A DNA stretch of 64,000 nucleotides from Escallonia rubra (taxonomy: Eukaryota > Streptophyta > Magnoliopsida > Escalloniales > Escalloniaceae). A model generated the notes under the pieces. That model saw only the letters and a list, made by a program, of their open reading frames with translations. It was not told the origin of the DNA and did no database searches. Location: NCBI GenBank assembly GCA_033065855.1, contig JAVXUO010002985.1, forward strand, positions 1 to 64,000, read 5' to 3'. Position numbers and translations under genes: made by a program. Positions 23,001-35,800 of the stretch are shown piece by piece; within the stretch, counting starts at the first letter, position 1, and every line of letters starts with the position of its first letter.

Positions 23001-23863
23001 ACAACTTCCACAAACAACAGTAACAGAGTTTCCCATCTAACGTGAAATAAGCTCCAAGACTAAGCGCATTTCTAATTCACTCCAAACGTAAAGGTACTCC
23101 AATTAATACTAATAAAAAGGTATCTTGCTTGCTACGACTTATCAAAGTTTACTATGTGGTGGGATCACAATGTAAGTAATTTGGTTTTAGAGCCAAGATA
23201 CTTGGCTTAGTCAAATGGAATCGACTCGATCATCAGATTAGCTCGTTTATCCATGATCCAAGAGTCGTGATAAAAGGTCCTGAGAATCTTCCTATAAATG
23301 AAATTATCTTGCAAATTTTAAATAAATATGACCATGAACTAAACCCTTCAATCCTTCATATTTTTAACATTTCCAACACCTAGAAACATGCTCTTGGGTC
23401 AGTCCAAGTAACTGACACTTCTGCATACGCAGACAAGGGTGAAAACAAAAAACACCCCTTCAACTTTTGACCAACAGCATTTTACCACCTCAATCTACAG
23501 ACTTTGTTGAGTAATCCCCTGAAGTGACTCAAGTGAATGCCCAAGATTTTAACTTGTCAAATAAAAGGGTGAAAACAGTAGTAGATCCAAATAACTAATA
23601 CTGGTGTTCTAGAGTACTGTTTAGTCCAGAACAGTAACGGCATGAAAGTTTTTTGGACATCGATTCGAGAAACTTACTTCCATGGTCGACACTGAGGTCA
23701 ATTTACCGTCGAGTCCCGGTCGCCCTATCACACTTGAATCCTGATAAAATTTATGTGTATTTTCGGGAGAACTAAAAAGAATTTTGTAGTACTGTTCCGC
23801 AAAGACCTTTCCTACAACTTCGGCAGTGAAGGAAGGGGAGCAATCTGATGCTTGAATTGCCAT
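20037..23863 (-). CDS. G3BP-like NTF2/RRM RNA-binding protein
   Basis: CDS is complement(join(20037..20278,20435..20498,21406..21468,21550..21665,21780..21945,22025..22194,22332..22632,23678..23863)), 435 aa. Residues 1 to about 125 form an NTF2 domain (FAEQYYKILFSSPENTHKFY, FTQTFFLAPKEKGFYVLNDL). An acidic/Ser-rich linker follows, then an RRM at about 275-355 (RNP2 IYIGGL, RNP1-like CGFVDF) and an Arg/Gly/Asp-rich tail to residue 435. This order is that of G3BP/Rasputin proteins: cytoplasmic RNA binders in stress granules that also bind USP10-type deubiquitinases (family knowledge). Arabidopsis has a small family. Two introns appear to use GC donors, at 22331 and 20434: any GT alternative breaks the frame. 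A 5' UTR exon ends at 25013, so the leader intron is 1.1 kb. RNP1 has Cys where an aromatic is usual. Confidence 0.9.
21108..21316. mobile_element. Stowaway-like MITE in an NTF2/RRM intron
   Basis: Flanked by TA. It starts CTCCCTCATGTTTCATTGG and ends CAAAGGGGGAG. The inside (GGCACATGTAAACATCGAGT, TTTGGCAAGTCAAG) is homologous to the element at 45734-45973. It sits in the intron between exons 6 and 7, without touching splice sites. Confidence 0.75.
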
Positions 23864-25300
23864 CTCTGCTAAAATTAAACATCCAAACATGAGTTTAGGA
23901 TTGCACTGAAACAAAAACAAAAAACGCTTAGACATATGTAAGCAAGCAATTGATTCCTTTTGAGTACTTCTGATAAAGGCATGAAGTTAAACCAGGAACA
24001 CGTGGCCCTGTAACTTTTTGATTCAGTGCACGTACAAAAATTAAATGCAGTAGCAAAAAGAAAAAAAGAGGAGAAAAAAGCCATGGGCCTCTCATATACT
24101 TAAAAAGGGAAACAAAGAAATAAACAAAGACTGCCGAGTGAAAATGCAGAAACATCCGGAAGTTTATAAAGTTCTGCAAGAGCTCCATGTACCAATGTAG
24201 TTCATCAAAAGTTTGGCAAGAGCAATACAAACAAATCAATTAAGTCCATCGCGAAACAAATTATGTCCAAGTACCATTGCACCAATAACAGGTTGCCATT
24301 ACTTGTATACACCATAGCGTTCACGAAAATCATAAGTAGTTCAACTAAACATCATTCAACAATTATAGCACCCTTTTCACCAATCAGATGTTATAGCAAA
24401 TAGATCCCTAAAACTAACACTCCCTGAAACTAACACTCTAGAGGATATTAACATAACAAGCGAAAAAAGGTAATAGCAACAAAACGGAAATACCATCAGC
24501 GCAAAAATCAATGCAGCAAAACAACAACCGGTATTCTAAACCCTAGTTGCCCAGAAAAAGCAAAAGAATAAAGAGAAAAGAAAAAAGAAAAAAGGGGTTC
24601 CGTAAAAAATTTGAAAAGCCTGCAAAAGATAAATCAGCAAAGCCCTGATCGCCTGAAAACAAAAAAAGAAAATAACCCAGTGATCAATGCAGCAAAACAG
24701 CAATTGGGATCGCTAAACCCTAATTGCCCAATGAAACAATCAATACCCGCCAATCTAGAAACTCAAAAACCTAGTCTTCCACAATCAATGCAGCAAAACC
24801 CACAGATGATTGGCTAAACCCAAGTCACCCGGATAAAGATATACCCAGGTAAGAATCTATTTAAAAACCTATTCCTTACTCAAAAGATTCTCAAAACATC
24901 ATATCCGAAAGATACCCATGAAAAATTCAAAAAACGACAAGGATGTAAAACCGTGTAAATGGTGGTTCCATGAACAAGATTCTTGAAACATTTACGTACA
25001 TAAAGAACGTACCTCTGGGGTATTAGAAACCACAGAGACAAGGGAAGCCCTAAAAAATAAGAGCAGACAGGAAAATGCCAGTATATGTAGTAGGTAAAGC
25101 ACGAAGAAAGGGAGTAGATAGAGAGAGGGGGGAGATTTGATTGGAAGAATCTGCCAAATCAGAACTGAGATTTTGGTTTCCCTTTTGTTTTTGTGTTGTT
25201 TTGTAGCTTGGGACTTGTTTGGAGGGAATTTCTCAGTTTTCGAAGTGGATACTATTTTAGTGTTTGTTTGGGACCACCTTCTGTATTTTTCATGGTGGTG
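23864..25300 (-). other. 5' UTR intron and leader exon of the NTF2/RRM gene
   Basis: The acceptor TTTTAG lies at 23869, 5 nt before the ATG. A donor GAG|GTACGT at 25013/25012 ends a CT-rich, non-coding leader exon that probably begins at 25.2-25.3 kb. The intron holds scattered A-rich stretches and short repeated phrases (AATCAATGCAGCAAAAC occurs three times around 24507-24800). No coding sequence. Confidence 0.55.
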
Positions 25301-27509
25301 ATTTGAGGGGGTGTAGGTGATGCCCTGTGCTGCCAAGGTACTGGATACTCAGTTCATGAATTGGGCTTTATATGCAAATTATTTTTTGTTTAGGAATTTT
25401 GTTTGAGGTGACATGACACAACAAGTAGATGACATATTTGGGCAACTTTATTTGTCGTTTTGGCATATTTAGAAAAGAAAAACCCGAATAATTATCAAAA
25501 ATTTAACCTTTGCGACAATTTTTTTTAATCATATTTGTGCCTATAAATATTTCAATTGTAGTTATTCGACAGGGTTAAAAGGACATTTAAATTATCATGT
25601 TATACATAGCCAAATAAATACATGAAATAGAGAGAACTCACACGCATAGAAAAAAAAAAACCACACACACACACTTTTCTCCCTTACTTGTTCTCCGCAT
25701 TGTCTTGGTTCCATCCTATCAAACGTAACTTTACACGTGTCATTTAAGTACTTACCCTTTGAGAGTTTGACAAGTTCGACAAGTTCAAAAATCTATATGA
25801 ACTCGACTAGGACATTTTTTCCACGTACAGTTTTCATGTACAAATTATCTCCATGTACTTACCTTTTAAGAGTTTGAAAACTTGTTCAAAAGACAGATTC
25901 AAGGTTGTTGGAAATAATTAAAGCGCAAAACTTGAATAAGGCATGTCTAATCTAACTGTCTATCTGTAATGTGTACAAAAGGCCGACCTTTCAATTTTTT
26001 GTAGTACATAATTACCTACTTAAAATGTTAACACTTGATATGAAAAGAATCTTTTAATGTATCATAGAAAGTTAATGTTTTCTTTCTTACTTGGCATATT
26101 TATTAATTTGTCATTTAAAATTCAACTAATCAAAATGATTTTACATTTATCTCCCTTCCAAATCAACATGTATCGCTTAAAATAAATTAGTTAACACGTC
26201 TGCAATCCCAGCAATTTCTCAAGTTTGTCCAAACTCCATATCTCCATCTCTTTATCTATATCTCCCTCTCACTCAATTTTAAACGAATGTCTCTCCCTCT
26301 AATCATAAATATTTCTTATTGTTAAGTCAAGCCAAGTATTCGAATCTTCTATATTTTATTTTACTGTAAGGCATGTATTTATACAATATTATCCCTCTTT
26401 ATTTTTTTGTAAATTGTTAATATATTTTACTTTCTTCTTAGTGGCCTTTATTGATTCAATCATCAATGCATGGGTTATTAGCATCATTGTAATTAATAGG
26501 GAATATACTATTCATGCCATTTCTCATGTATCTCACATATTCATTTGTTGCTAAAAATTAGTTGCTACTAAAATTCATTTTCAACTGCCAAAATTGGTAG
26601 AAAATTCATATAAATGGGTGAAAACAACGTTTTTGCTATTGTTATTACTGTTGTTCTTATTATTCCTTTTATCATTTTTATTAGGCATACGGGGACGAGT
26701 TTTCTTAATGAATATCTTATCAATATGGTTAAGACTAATGTGATTAACCGTGAGTTCTAGGAAGAGCTGTCAATATATACTATGTGATCAATCAGTGAAT
26801 ACTTTGCATCTTACTCTCGTGCAAAGTATTTCGTTAACTCTTGACTATATTTTGAACTTTCATTTACTGCAGCTAACATGCATTTGGTGATTTCTCTTAC
26901 TCGTGCCCATGGTTATTAGGAATGTTGTGTGATTTTTTAAGGGGCTTCGACCACTTTACCTCACACCTAAGACCCTTATTTTTAACCTTTTTCACAAGAC
27001 TCTTTATATATATATGAGTCGATCCATATCTACCGCTAAATAAGTAGCTATTCTAGCCATTCATTTGGCAAATTAAACGGTTAAGATGTCTTCTTCTTCT
27101 TCTTTTCCTTCTTTAATTTAAATTCGCCTATAGCGGTCAGAATCTTAACAAAACTATCCCAAAAAATGCCCCTTCTCCACTTGTGCACTGCTTGCTTTGA
27201 CTCTTTCTCTATGTCCAGATTACAGCTAGCCCATTCATCATTTTATCTATCTCCATCTCCACTGCACTGTCCATCTCCATCATTCATTGACAAACTCCCT
27301 CGCCCATCTCCAAGAGTCGCTCCGCGGTCATTCATTTCTTAGTCGCCGTAGTTTCGTTGCCGTAACTCTGTCAATGTCCTTTTTTAAGCGCCGCGCTCCG
27401 CCACCGATGTTAATGACCCAGGTCTAAAAAAGATATGGGGTATCAATGGTCAAGGAAGACACGTGAATAGGCGGTGATTAGTAAGTCCAAGCCGAGGGCG
27501 GTGGGTGGA
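25301..27509. other. Intergenic, upstream of the NTF2/RRM gene
   Basis: AT-rich, no recognisable gene. Immediately upstream of the leader exon is the presumed promoter. Short CT-rich stretches occur at about 26230-26300 and 27085-27110. Confidence 0.5.
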
Positions 27510-28096
27510 TAAGGGTGAGCACGGTTCGGTTGGTTCGGTTTGGAGGTTGAATACCAAACCGAACTGACCAATCTCGGTTTGAAAAAAAAAAAAAAATCAA
27601 ACCGTAGTTGAACGATTCGGTTTATGCAGGTTGAACGGATTGAGCGGTTCGGTTTGAACGGTTTAATCGGTTTGGGCGAAACTCAATTTTGGGCAAATTT
27701 AGGCCAAAAAATTAATAACTTATACATACTAATAAGCTCCAAAAAAACTGAATTTTTTTATCATAATTATTATCAATTAGTGAGACATAGCGGCGAGTGA
27801 AAACTATGTGTTTCGTTAAGGGATTTAAGGTTTATCCCATTTTATATGAGTGGTTAGATAACTAAGGTTAGTAAAAAATAACTAGGATTAGGTAAAAATA
27901 TAGATATATTATATTATATTCGGTTAGTTCGGTTTCAAAAAAAATCCAAACTGAACCGACCGAATCGAATGTACGGTTTGGGAAGGAAAAAAAAAAACCA
28001 AACCGATTGATTTTTAGATCGGTTTGAAAATAAACGGATTGGTTGGTTCGATTTTCACGCTTGGATCGGTTTCAATGGTTCAAATGCTCACCCCTA
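27510..28096. mobile_element. hAT-like non-autonomous element
   Basis: Starts TAAGGGTGAGCACGGTTCGG and ends ATGCTCACCCCTA (reverse complement TAGGGGTGAGCA). Flanks carry GGTGGGTG on both sides, an 8-bp near-adjacent match fitting a hAT target duplication. The inside is built from repeated CGGTTTGG/AACCGAAC phrases on both strands and would fold strongly. 587 bp, no coding capacity. Confidence 0.65.
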
Positions 28097-28487
28097 GGTG
28101 GGTGAAAGAGTGGCGATAGAGGTGGTGTTGTGCTGGGTGTGCGCGGTGGGAGTTTGTTGTTGCCCCATCCCTCACTGTTGAAGCTGCTCACTCGCTAAAG
28201 GTGCCTCTCACCTTCGTCCGCCTTCCATGCAACTGTAAAGTCGCCGATGTCCCTCACCGATCTGCCCTGATCCATTGCCAACTTATTATTTCAGATCTCC
28301 CTTTATGTATCTTAATTTTTTATACCGAGAACCAATTAAAGGTTGCTTCTCGTTTCCAATTGAGAGCTGTAACATGAGAGTTAATTTATGCACAAGTGTT
28401 GAGTAATTTGTTTGTAAATGAAATAATTGGTGTCGTGTCCAAGATGAAACCTACTATTTTGTGTTTGGTGTTAATGGTGGATTTTGA

Positions 28488-28531
<44 letters not shown>

Positions 28532-29139
28532 GAGACATAACTGTTAGAGAGGAGAGGACAAGAGATGAGAGGATAGGAGAAGAGAGGAGAGGAGATGAAA
28601 GGGCTACAGGGCAGGGATGGAAGAATTTGGAAAACTCGTACGCAAAAAGCTTTAAGAAAAAAGCCATATCAGCTGTTTAATACCTTCGAGGCATTTTGCT
28701 CAAAATTACCGACCGCTACATGATGTAGCGGATGACGTTTTTTATTTATTTATAAAAAGTTAGATCTAGTATATCCTCCATCCACTATGGATGGATAACC
28801 AAATGACGCATGCAACTTACTTAATTTGCCTGCGGGGACAAGGGATCACGACCCTATAAAATTTTTTATATAACTAAATATATATAGTATATCAATAATG
28901 TACAAATTTATATGAACCATAAAGCTAGATATTCTTCTTATATTCATGTTATTGATTGATACCATTATTTCATTTCAAACAAATACAAATTAAAAAATGG
29001 AATCTGAATTTGATAAATAAACAAATTTTTCCAAGGAACGTGAAAAGAACAAAGCCCTTCTCATTTTAATTCCTCTCGATGTTGAGTGATCTCTGACTGT
29101 CGATGAAGTTTCGAGAAATGGTAGCCAATACACGGTCAT
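28097..29139. other. Intergenic spacer with microsatellite
   Basis: No gene. It includes the (GT)n(GA)n tract at 28488-28530, followed by a purine-rich GAGAGGA-type stretch to about 28600. The open frames across this stretch are produced by the repeat. Confidence 0.6.
28488..28530. repeat. (GT)11(GA)11 compound microsatellite
   Basis: Perfect GT dinucleotide run switching to a GA run at 28509. Likely to be length-variable between individuals. Confidence 0.95.
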
Positions 29140-29478
29140 GGTTTGTTTGAAATCACTTATAGTTTTGATTTTCAGTTTTCAAAAAAACAAAAACAAAAAC
29201 CAGTTTAGTTTTTATTTTTTATAAAAACAAATAGGTGTTTGATTACCCAATTTTTATTTAAATTTTTTTCTTTGGTGGTGGTAAGGGTGGCGGTGGTGGT
29301 GGCCAGTGGCGACGGTCGGTGGGGGTGATGGTCTCAAAACAAAACCCAAAATTCAAATATGAAAGTTTTCAAAACTGAAGAAAAAAACGAAAACCGTGTG
29401 TCAAACACGTTTTTTTTTCTCCAATTTACAAAACTGAAGAAAATATTGAAAACGGAATATATTTCAAACGTTACCACA
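29140..29478. mobile_element. Possible fold-back element
   Basis: The left part (GGTTTGTTTGAAATCAC, then CAGTTTTCAAAAAAAC) and right part (GTTTTCAAAACTGAAG, then TATTTCAAACGTTACC) are roughly inverted to each other around a GGTGGTGG-rich centre. Ends and target duplication are unclear. Confidence 0.35.
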
Positions 29479-29630
29479 CTCGGTTCCTTTATCATTTCAT
29501 TACCGGAGTTTTTAGACCTTTGACTCGAAAACGAAGATGGCAAAACAAAAATAGCATTTGAAATGGAAAGTAATAAATAAAATCTCCCAATTAAGGAAAC
29601 GAAAAAGGGGAGAGAGATCCAGAAGTAAGC

Positions 29631-29702
29631 AGCCCCCGGCGAGGATCGAACTCGCGACCTTTCGCTTACGAAGCGAACGCACTACCACTATGCTACGGAG
29701 GC
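29631..29702 (-). tRNA. trnT-CGU: tRNA-Thr (anticodon CGU)
   Basis: On the minus strand the acceptor GCCTCCG pairs with CGGGGGC with one T-G wobble. The D-arm is TAGCATAGTGGTAGTGC, the anticodon arm is TTCGC-TTCGTAA-GCGAA with anticodon CGT, and the T-arm is GCGAGTTCGATCCTCGC. 72 nt, no intron. A T5 stop lies at 29606-29602, 25 nt past the 3' end, and a CAA motif lies just upstream. It is head to head with the ASNSD1-like gene, 121 bp from its start codon. Confidence 0.95.
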
Positions 29703-29823
29703 ACTTATTGCTATTCTATTGTCATCAACATACTGATAGAGCAACTGCGTAGCGGTCGAAAGCAATTTTGCCAAAACCCTAATTACAACCGTGGGTTTTC
29801 AGAGAGAGGAAGGAGGAGGAGAG

Positions 29824-32800
29824 ATGTGTGGGATCGCCGTGATTGTCTCTGGTATTCGCGTCGACGTACCCGACGTTCTTCCGGATCCCGTCTTTCACGC
29901 TCCTCCGTCCGATCAAGTAAGCACAAACACACGGGCACACGCACTGATTTTGCGGCATTTTGTTAGGCTATGGATAGAGGAAGACGTAATTGTTCTAAAT
30001 GATAGTCCCTCCGTCACGAAATTTGAGCGCCATCGACTTACTGGCTGTTTGATGCGATGATAGGACAGGATTTGAACTCATGAACTTGCACCTTCCTCTC
30101 CTGCTGACCATTTAGTTTACTAAGTTTTAGCCGAGCCAAAGTCAATGTTAGTTATTGAGTTGAACTGAACAACGTAGAAAGCTAAATCGTCCTGAAATGT
30201 TCGTACTCCTTCCGTCTCATAATTTATTTTCCCTTTCGAGGATTTAATCTCCGACATATAAGCATTGAAGGGGACTCATATAGTGACTGTATAGATCAAA
30301 CAAGAATTGCATGACACTTCGAACTGGGGTAAAAACGACGAATAAAGTCGAATTTGCAATTAGTCTGTTTGTGGACTAACTAATGGATATGCCGGTAAAG
30401 TGGGAAAAGGACAACTTTCCTCTATGCTTTTGCGTTTAATGTTTTCTTTTTTTGGGTGGGTAATGGAATGATTTCTTACTAGTAAGGAGAAGGTTTTGTT
30501 CGGTTATGCTGTTCTTTGCTCTGGCGTCATAGTGCAAATGAGTGAAGCTAATTCTATGTGCTCTCTGTGCATTACTTTTGAGTTTCTTCAAAATCTATCT
30601 CATGTTGATGGCTGTTGGGTTCCAGCTGTTGTTTTCTGTAGATGAGACTAAAGCAGCTCTACGAAGAAGGGGGCCTGACAGCTTGGGATGTAAGAATGTC
30701 GTCCTTCATTACAAAAATTCATCTTCCGTGGAGGAACAAAATATCGTATCTTCCATTGAGCAAGAAGAGGCTACAGGTGATTGCTTATCTTCTACGAGTG
30801 GAGAAACTTGTAAGGCAGACAATGGTTTTGGTATCAACTCTCTTGGACATTTATACTTTGTTGGTGCCACATTGCAATTGAGAGGAATGGATCCAGTCGT
30901 CCAGCCTTTGATGGATGCATTTGGTAATATCCTTGTTTATAATGGTATGTGCTTTGACCTTGTCGAAGTTTTAATTTTTAGGTTTCTGCATCATGTTACT
31001 GCTAGAGTTTTAAGATCTTCGTTGCTCATATATGCCTTGAAGCTGAAGTTTGTTGTTGAATCATTGAGTTACTTTTCTTTATTTGGCTTTGCTTCGACTA
31101 GGCTATTATTTGATTGGGGTCTGATTGATTGACCATGTCTCTTGCTTTATCATTTTCGAAATGGTACTTTGTGCCTTCGAATTGCTAATCACCATTTCTA
31201 AAGTGATACCTTCTATAACACTATGGTATAGTGGAAGTGATAGGAAAAAGATCATAAAGAGAGTGAGAAAGCAATGGTTTGTAGTGGGTTTACTTAGAGA
31301 CTTGAAGCACTTACTAAATAGACACAATATAAAGAGGGGGAAAAGAGAGTATAACAGACCTATCTGTGTAATCTCGGGACTCGTGCCCATCAATAACAAA
31401 ACTCCATAAGGTCATAGTCTGAGCAAATTTTCCGTCATCTGATAGTAATTGTCGCAGAAAAAGGCAGAAATTTCTTGTGTCAATGTAGTTGACTTATAAG
31501 ATCATGATTAAAACAGTCTAATTTAGGAGGACATGAGGATTTTGCTTACCTCTAGAATAAGCTTTGAGCTAGTTTTTTGGATTTATCAATAAGGAATACA
31601 GTCTATTTTGTGCATGACATGCGTTCTTTTAAGTTGGATATGCAATCAGTTATATCTTTCTTTTTATTGTCTTGAACTTTATAAAATTTTTAAAACCGGC
31701 TTTTGTTTCAAATTTTAGGTGAAATCTTTGGAGGAATACATGTTAGTAGTAATAGCAACGATGGTGAAATTCTTATGCAGTATCTGGGAAGTTGCTGTGC
31801 CTGTAGCTCCAGCGGACATACAATAACTTGCTCTCGTAGTGGAAAGGGACAGAATTCTGTTCCCGATCTTCTTTCAATCATCAAGGGACCATGGGCTTTG
31901 ATATATTGGCAGGTACTAAGCGGTAAGTTTCTGCTTGTAATGATTAATCAGTAGAGAATGTTTGCTTTCACTTTCAGGCACACAGTTTTATGGGTTTATG
32001 CTTATTGTCATGTGCAGCACAGTACCAAAACCATGTGGTTTGGACGAGATGGATTTGGACGGCGTAGCCTCCTTGTTCACTGGCCCACTTCAGGGGACTC
32101 TCGACTTTTGCTAACTTCTGTCTCACCACCTTCTTCCCTTCATGAAAGTTCTGGTAAGTATTTCTGCTAAAGGCTTATTTATTCATTTTTGCTATGCCCA
32201 ATACATAACTGTTGGAAGCAAATGTCGTTTGAAAGTGTATGAGTTAGTTACCTATGGAAATGGTAAGAATCTCACTTTTTTATTTTGGTCCTCCAAACAA
32301 AAGGTTGAACACCCATTAGCTTTCCCGTTTGTTCGTCATCTATCTGCTGTCATGCTTTGTAACCCTAATATGGTAACATGTCTATCCTAATTTAATAGTA
32401 TTTTTGTAATATATGACGTTAGGTTGAATATTTTATGTGACAGTGCCTGCTAAGAACAGGGATGTTATTAAAAACATGTATGCCGGAGAAATATGTGAGG
32501 ACCATAGATGGCACAACTAGTGATTATCCAATTACAGTTGAACTTCACATAGGACGATTGACTTTAAGCCCCTATCCTTTCTACTGATGGATAAGCTTAC
32601 TAAGAAGCCTGTGTTGCGGACTAGTTTGTCTCTTTCAGAAAGGAATAGTTCGTTGAATAAGGGACTTTCAAGACTGGGAGCTTGATTCAGTTCAACTTTT
32701 TTGGCAACCTAGTGGATGTATGTGTTGCAAAAGCGAGGACATGATGTGGTGGAGACCTGATAAGAAAAGAGTTTTTTCTGTGAGATTGTTTGATTCTTCT

Positions 32801-35800
32801 TTGTCCGCTAATAGAAATGCGACATTCCTGTGAGGAGTATTTGGCAGGGTTCAGTGCTCCCAGGGTCAATGTTTCTGTGTTGAAAGCTGTGAGAAATGCT
32901 ATTTAACCATTGACAATCCGAGGAGAGGTCAGAGCTTGGTATTGGTTCGTTATATTTAAGAACGATCATTTGCTTAACCATTGCGAAGTAGCCAGAGGCA
33001 TGTTGCACTTGATCTTTTCTGTGTTTGGGCTGCATTGGGTTTTGCTGAGGTCAATGGAGGTATTGCGAGGATGGTTTGGGATAAGGTGTCTAGGAGTATC
33101 AAGAGAAGCCCATTTTGCCTTATGGGAGAGAGCTTCCTTTTCCTCGGTTGCATGCACTATTCTTGAGCATTCTTTTTGTCTGGCTCAAAGAGGATTTCCT
33201 GGATTCAGCTTTGGCTTTTACAGATTTCATTGATGAGTTTGGCCTCAGAGCTGTAATGTAGATACTTTCGGTCAGCTTCTTGGGGCTACTTTTGCTTTAT
33301 TTCTCTTGTTTACTCCCAGCGTACATGGATTGTACCGCCTCCACTTCTTTAATGGAAATTTGATTAAGCTAACCAAGAATATTCATGTTGAGGTTTTGCG
33401 GTGCAAGTTATTTTCAGATAATAGAACGTAATTATGAGACTAAAATAGGAGAATAGCTATGGCTTTAAGTTAAGCAGGATTAAGCATTTTTTGGAATGCA
33501 ATAAGACTAGGAGGTTTTGAAGGTAAGGTAAACATGGATGGCGAAAGGTACCTTGAAAGGATATATTTTTAGATATCCTGGATCAATATGACACATAAAA
33601 GGGACAGGTGGATGTAAATATGGATGCTGCCCATAGGATAAGAGCAGGTTGGGCAGATGCGCTTATGGAGTGGAGTTTGCAATAGTAACTTCTCGAGAAT
33701 CTTTTAGCATTGTAGTGGGGCCAGCGATGCTGTATGGCTTGGAATATCGGGCAATTAAGACACATCATCGACATATGAGTGTATTAGGTTGAGGACAGCG
33801 CCAATTGGGCAAAGATACGGTGTCACGACCCGAACCCACGTGTAGGCCCGCGAGCTTGGCACGTGACCGGCCGCAGACCCAGTAGACTCCAACCAAGGGC
33901 TCTGCTAGGCCTTACTCGCTAAAACAACATACAATCTGCAGCGGAATTTAAAACTTCTACAAACCTTAATTACATTTTCATATCTTTATTTGAATACAAC
34001 ACTCATGCTACAATTCCTCATAACTCTGATTTATCAATAACTAAAACTAAACCAACAATCTAAAAACTTAGCGACTTATTCTATGCAGTCTCCGGAGCTC
34101 CGCGCCATATTGTCCTTCTTATGCTCCTCAAAATCCCATTACTTTCAATCTGAAATGATAAGTAAGGGATGAGCTTCCACAAGCTCAGTAAGTAACCAAT
34201 GATTCAACCAGGTGGACCATGGCATGCCAGAAAATAATTCACTTTAAATCATAGCAACATTTGAATCTGAAATAATAAAGTAATCATCCGGTAAATGAAA
34301 TATAGTACATGAAACAAAACTGAGGTATATAATCATTAGCACAAACTCAAGAAAACCAGTTCAATCTCAACATCAGTTCAGACGATATGCTGCGGTCAGC
34401 GTACGAGCCCCCCTGACTAGGGCCCGAAATCCCTCCTCCATCCGGGATAAAATCATCCTGTGGACGCAAGGGCGCCCCACCAGCCACAGTACTGTGCATC
34501 AACGTACAAGCCCCGTTGACCAGGGCCCGAAATCCAACTTTCCCCCGTGGATATGGGGCACAACAATCGAATAAACAAAAAGACCTTTTGGTTCCTCATA
34601 AACACAATCACTCATCAATTGATGTCAAACCATTCTCACGCCCATTTTGATAGTTTTCAAGCTCTTCAATATTCACAAAATTTCAAGTACCAAAACATCT
34701 CACTTGCACTGATTATTTCAAATCCGAGTTCCATTTCAGTTTCTAGGCAAAACATCATTTACATGTTGGTCCGGTTTTTCTTTGACGAGAATAAAACACT
34801 AAAACCTTTTTGGTAATTTAAGCCAGAGCAGTTAAACGTACTTAAAACGGTCAATACTAATAAACAACATATTTTTAACAGTAGATAAACATATACATTG
34901 CATATAAAAATACTAGTTGAATCAAGGGTCACTTACTTGACGCTACGCATTTCCCGCAATCAAAGTCTCTGGAGCGACAATCTCGCTGCTACATCTAGCT
35001 AAAAGAACGGTTAGGGCCATTCTTTTTATCTCCAGGTTCCCAGCTTTACTATGACCCGAAGGCATCATTGATGATTCATGTTGGTTATTTCCTCAAACAA
35101 CTCCGACGCCGCATCTGACCGCCCGCTACACAACCCTTCCAAAATCGTGCTCAGTTCACCATGCCATTCTCGGCATTTCATCATTGTTTTCGAGCCTCTC
35201 TCCACTAACTTGAAGTCACTAACCCATCGAGCATGTCATATTGCTACACTATACACAACCGCACTCCTCATGCAATAGTGTCCCACATGTACTCCTGTTA
35301 CACGTTATCGTCCAGCCACAACCACGCCTACACAATATACACACTTGCCTAAACACATGAAACACGTACACCTACCATTATAACCACAACAATATCGCAA
35401 TCTTACCACCGAAATCCGTTCATTTTCCATACCGCCAAAACCTAATACACCGGCTGTATATTCACACACTGCCCATGGTCATAGATCCCAGCGGCGACGA
35501 TAATCGGCATGGTTCTGGCAACATGGAAACGATCTAGATCTGTGGCGGCGCCGGAGTTCATTGCAGGTGAAGGGCTGCCGTGATCTGGGAAAAAGCATTG
35601 GCTGACGAATTGGGCTGCCGGCAACAGCAATCGCACGACAGCTTGTAGGGGCAGCGGAACCTTAGCAGCGGTGCGATGGCTACGGTGCGGTGGTCACGGA
35701 GGCTCAGTTGAAGGGCAGCTGTGACGTGGAAGAGGAGTTGGCCGGCGATAGGGTTGCCGGTGACAGCGCATGCGGTCGAAAGTCGAGGAGACCGGAGATG

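Noticed and set aside
28386..28680. Frames of about 94 aa on both strands across the microsatellite
   Set aside because: Produced by the (GT)n(GA)n and GAGAGGA repeats, which lack stops.
32910..33233. 107-aa frame that might be a host gene
   Set aside because: It reads as a decayed LINE zf-RVT region ([11 protein letters not shown]) within an intron, so it is listed as a retroelement fragment.
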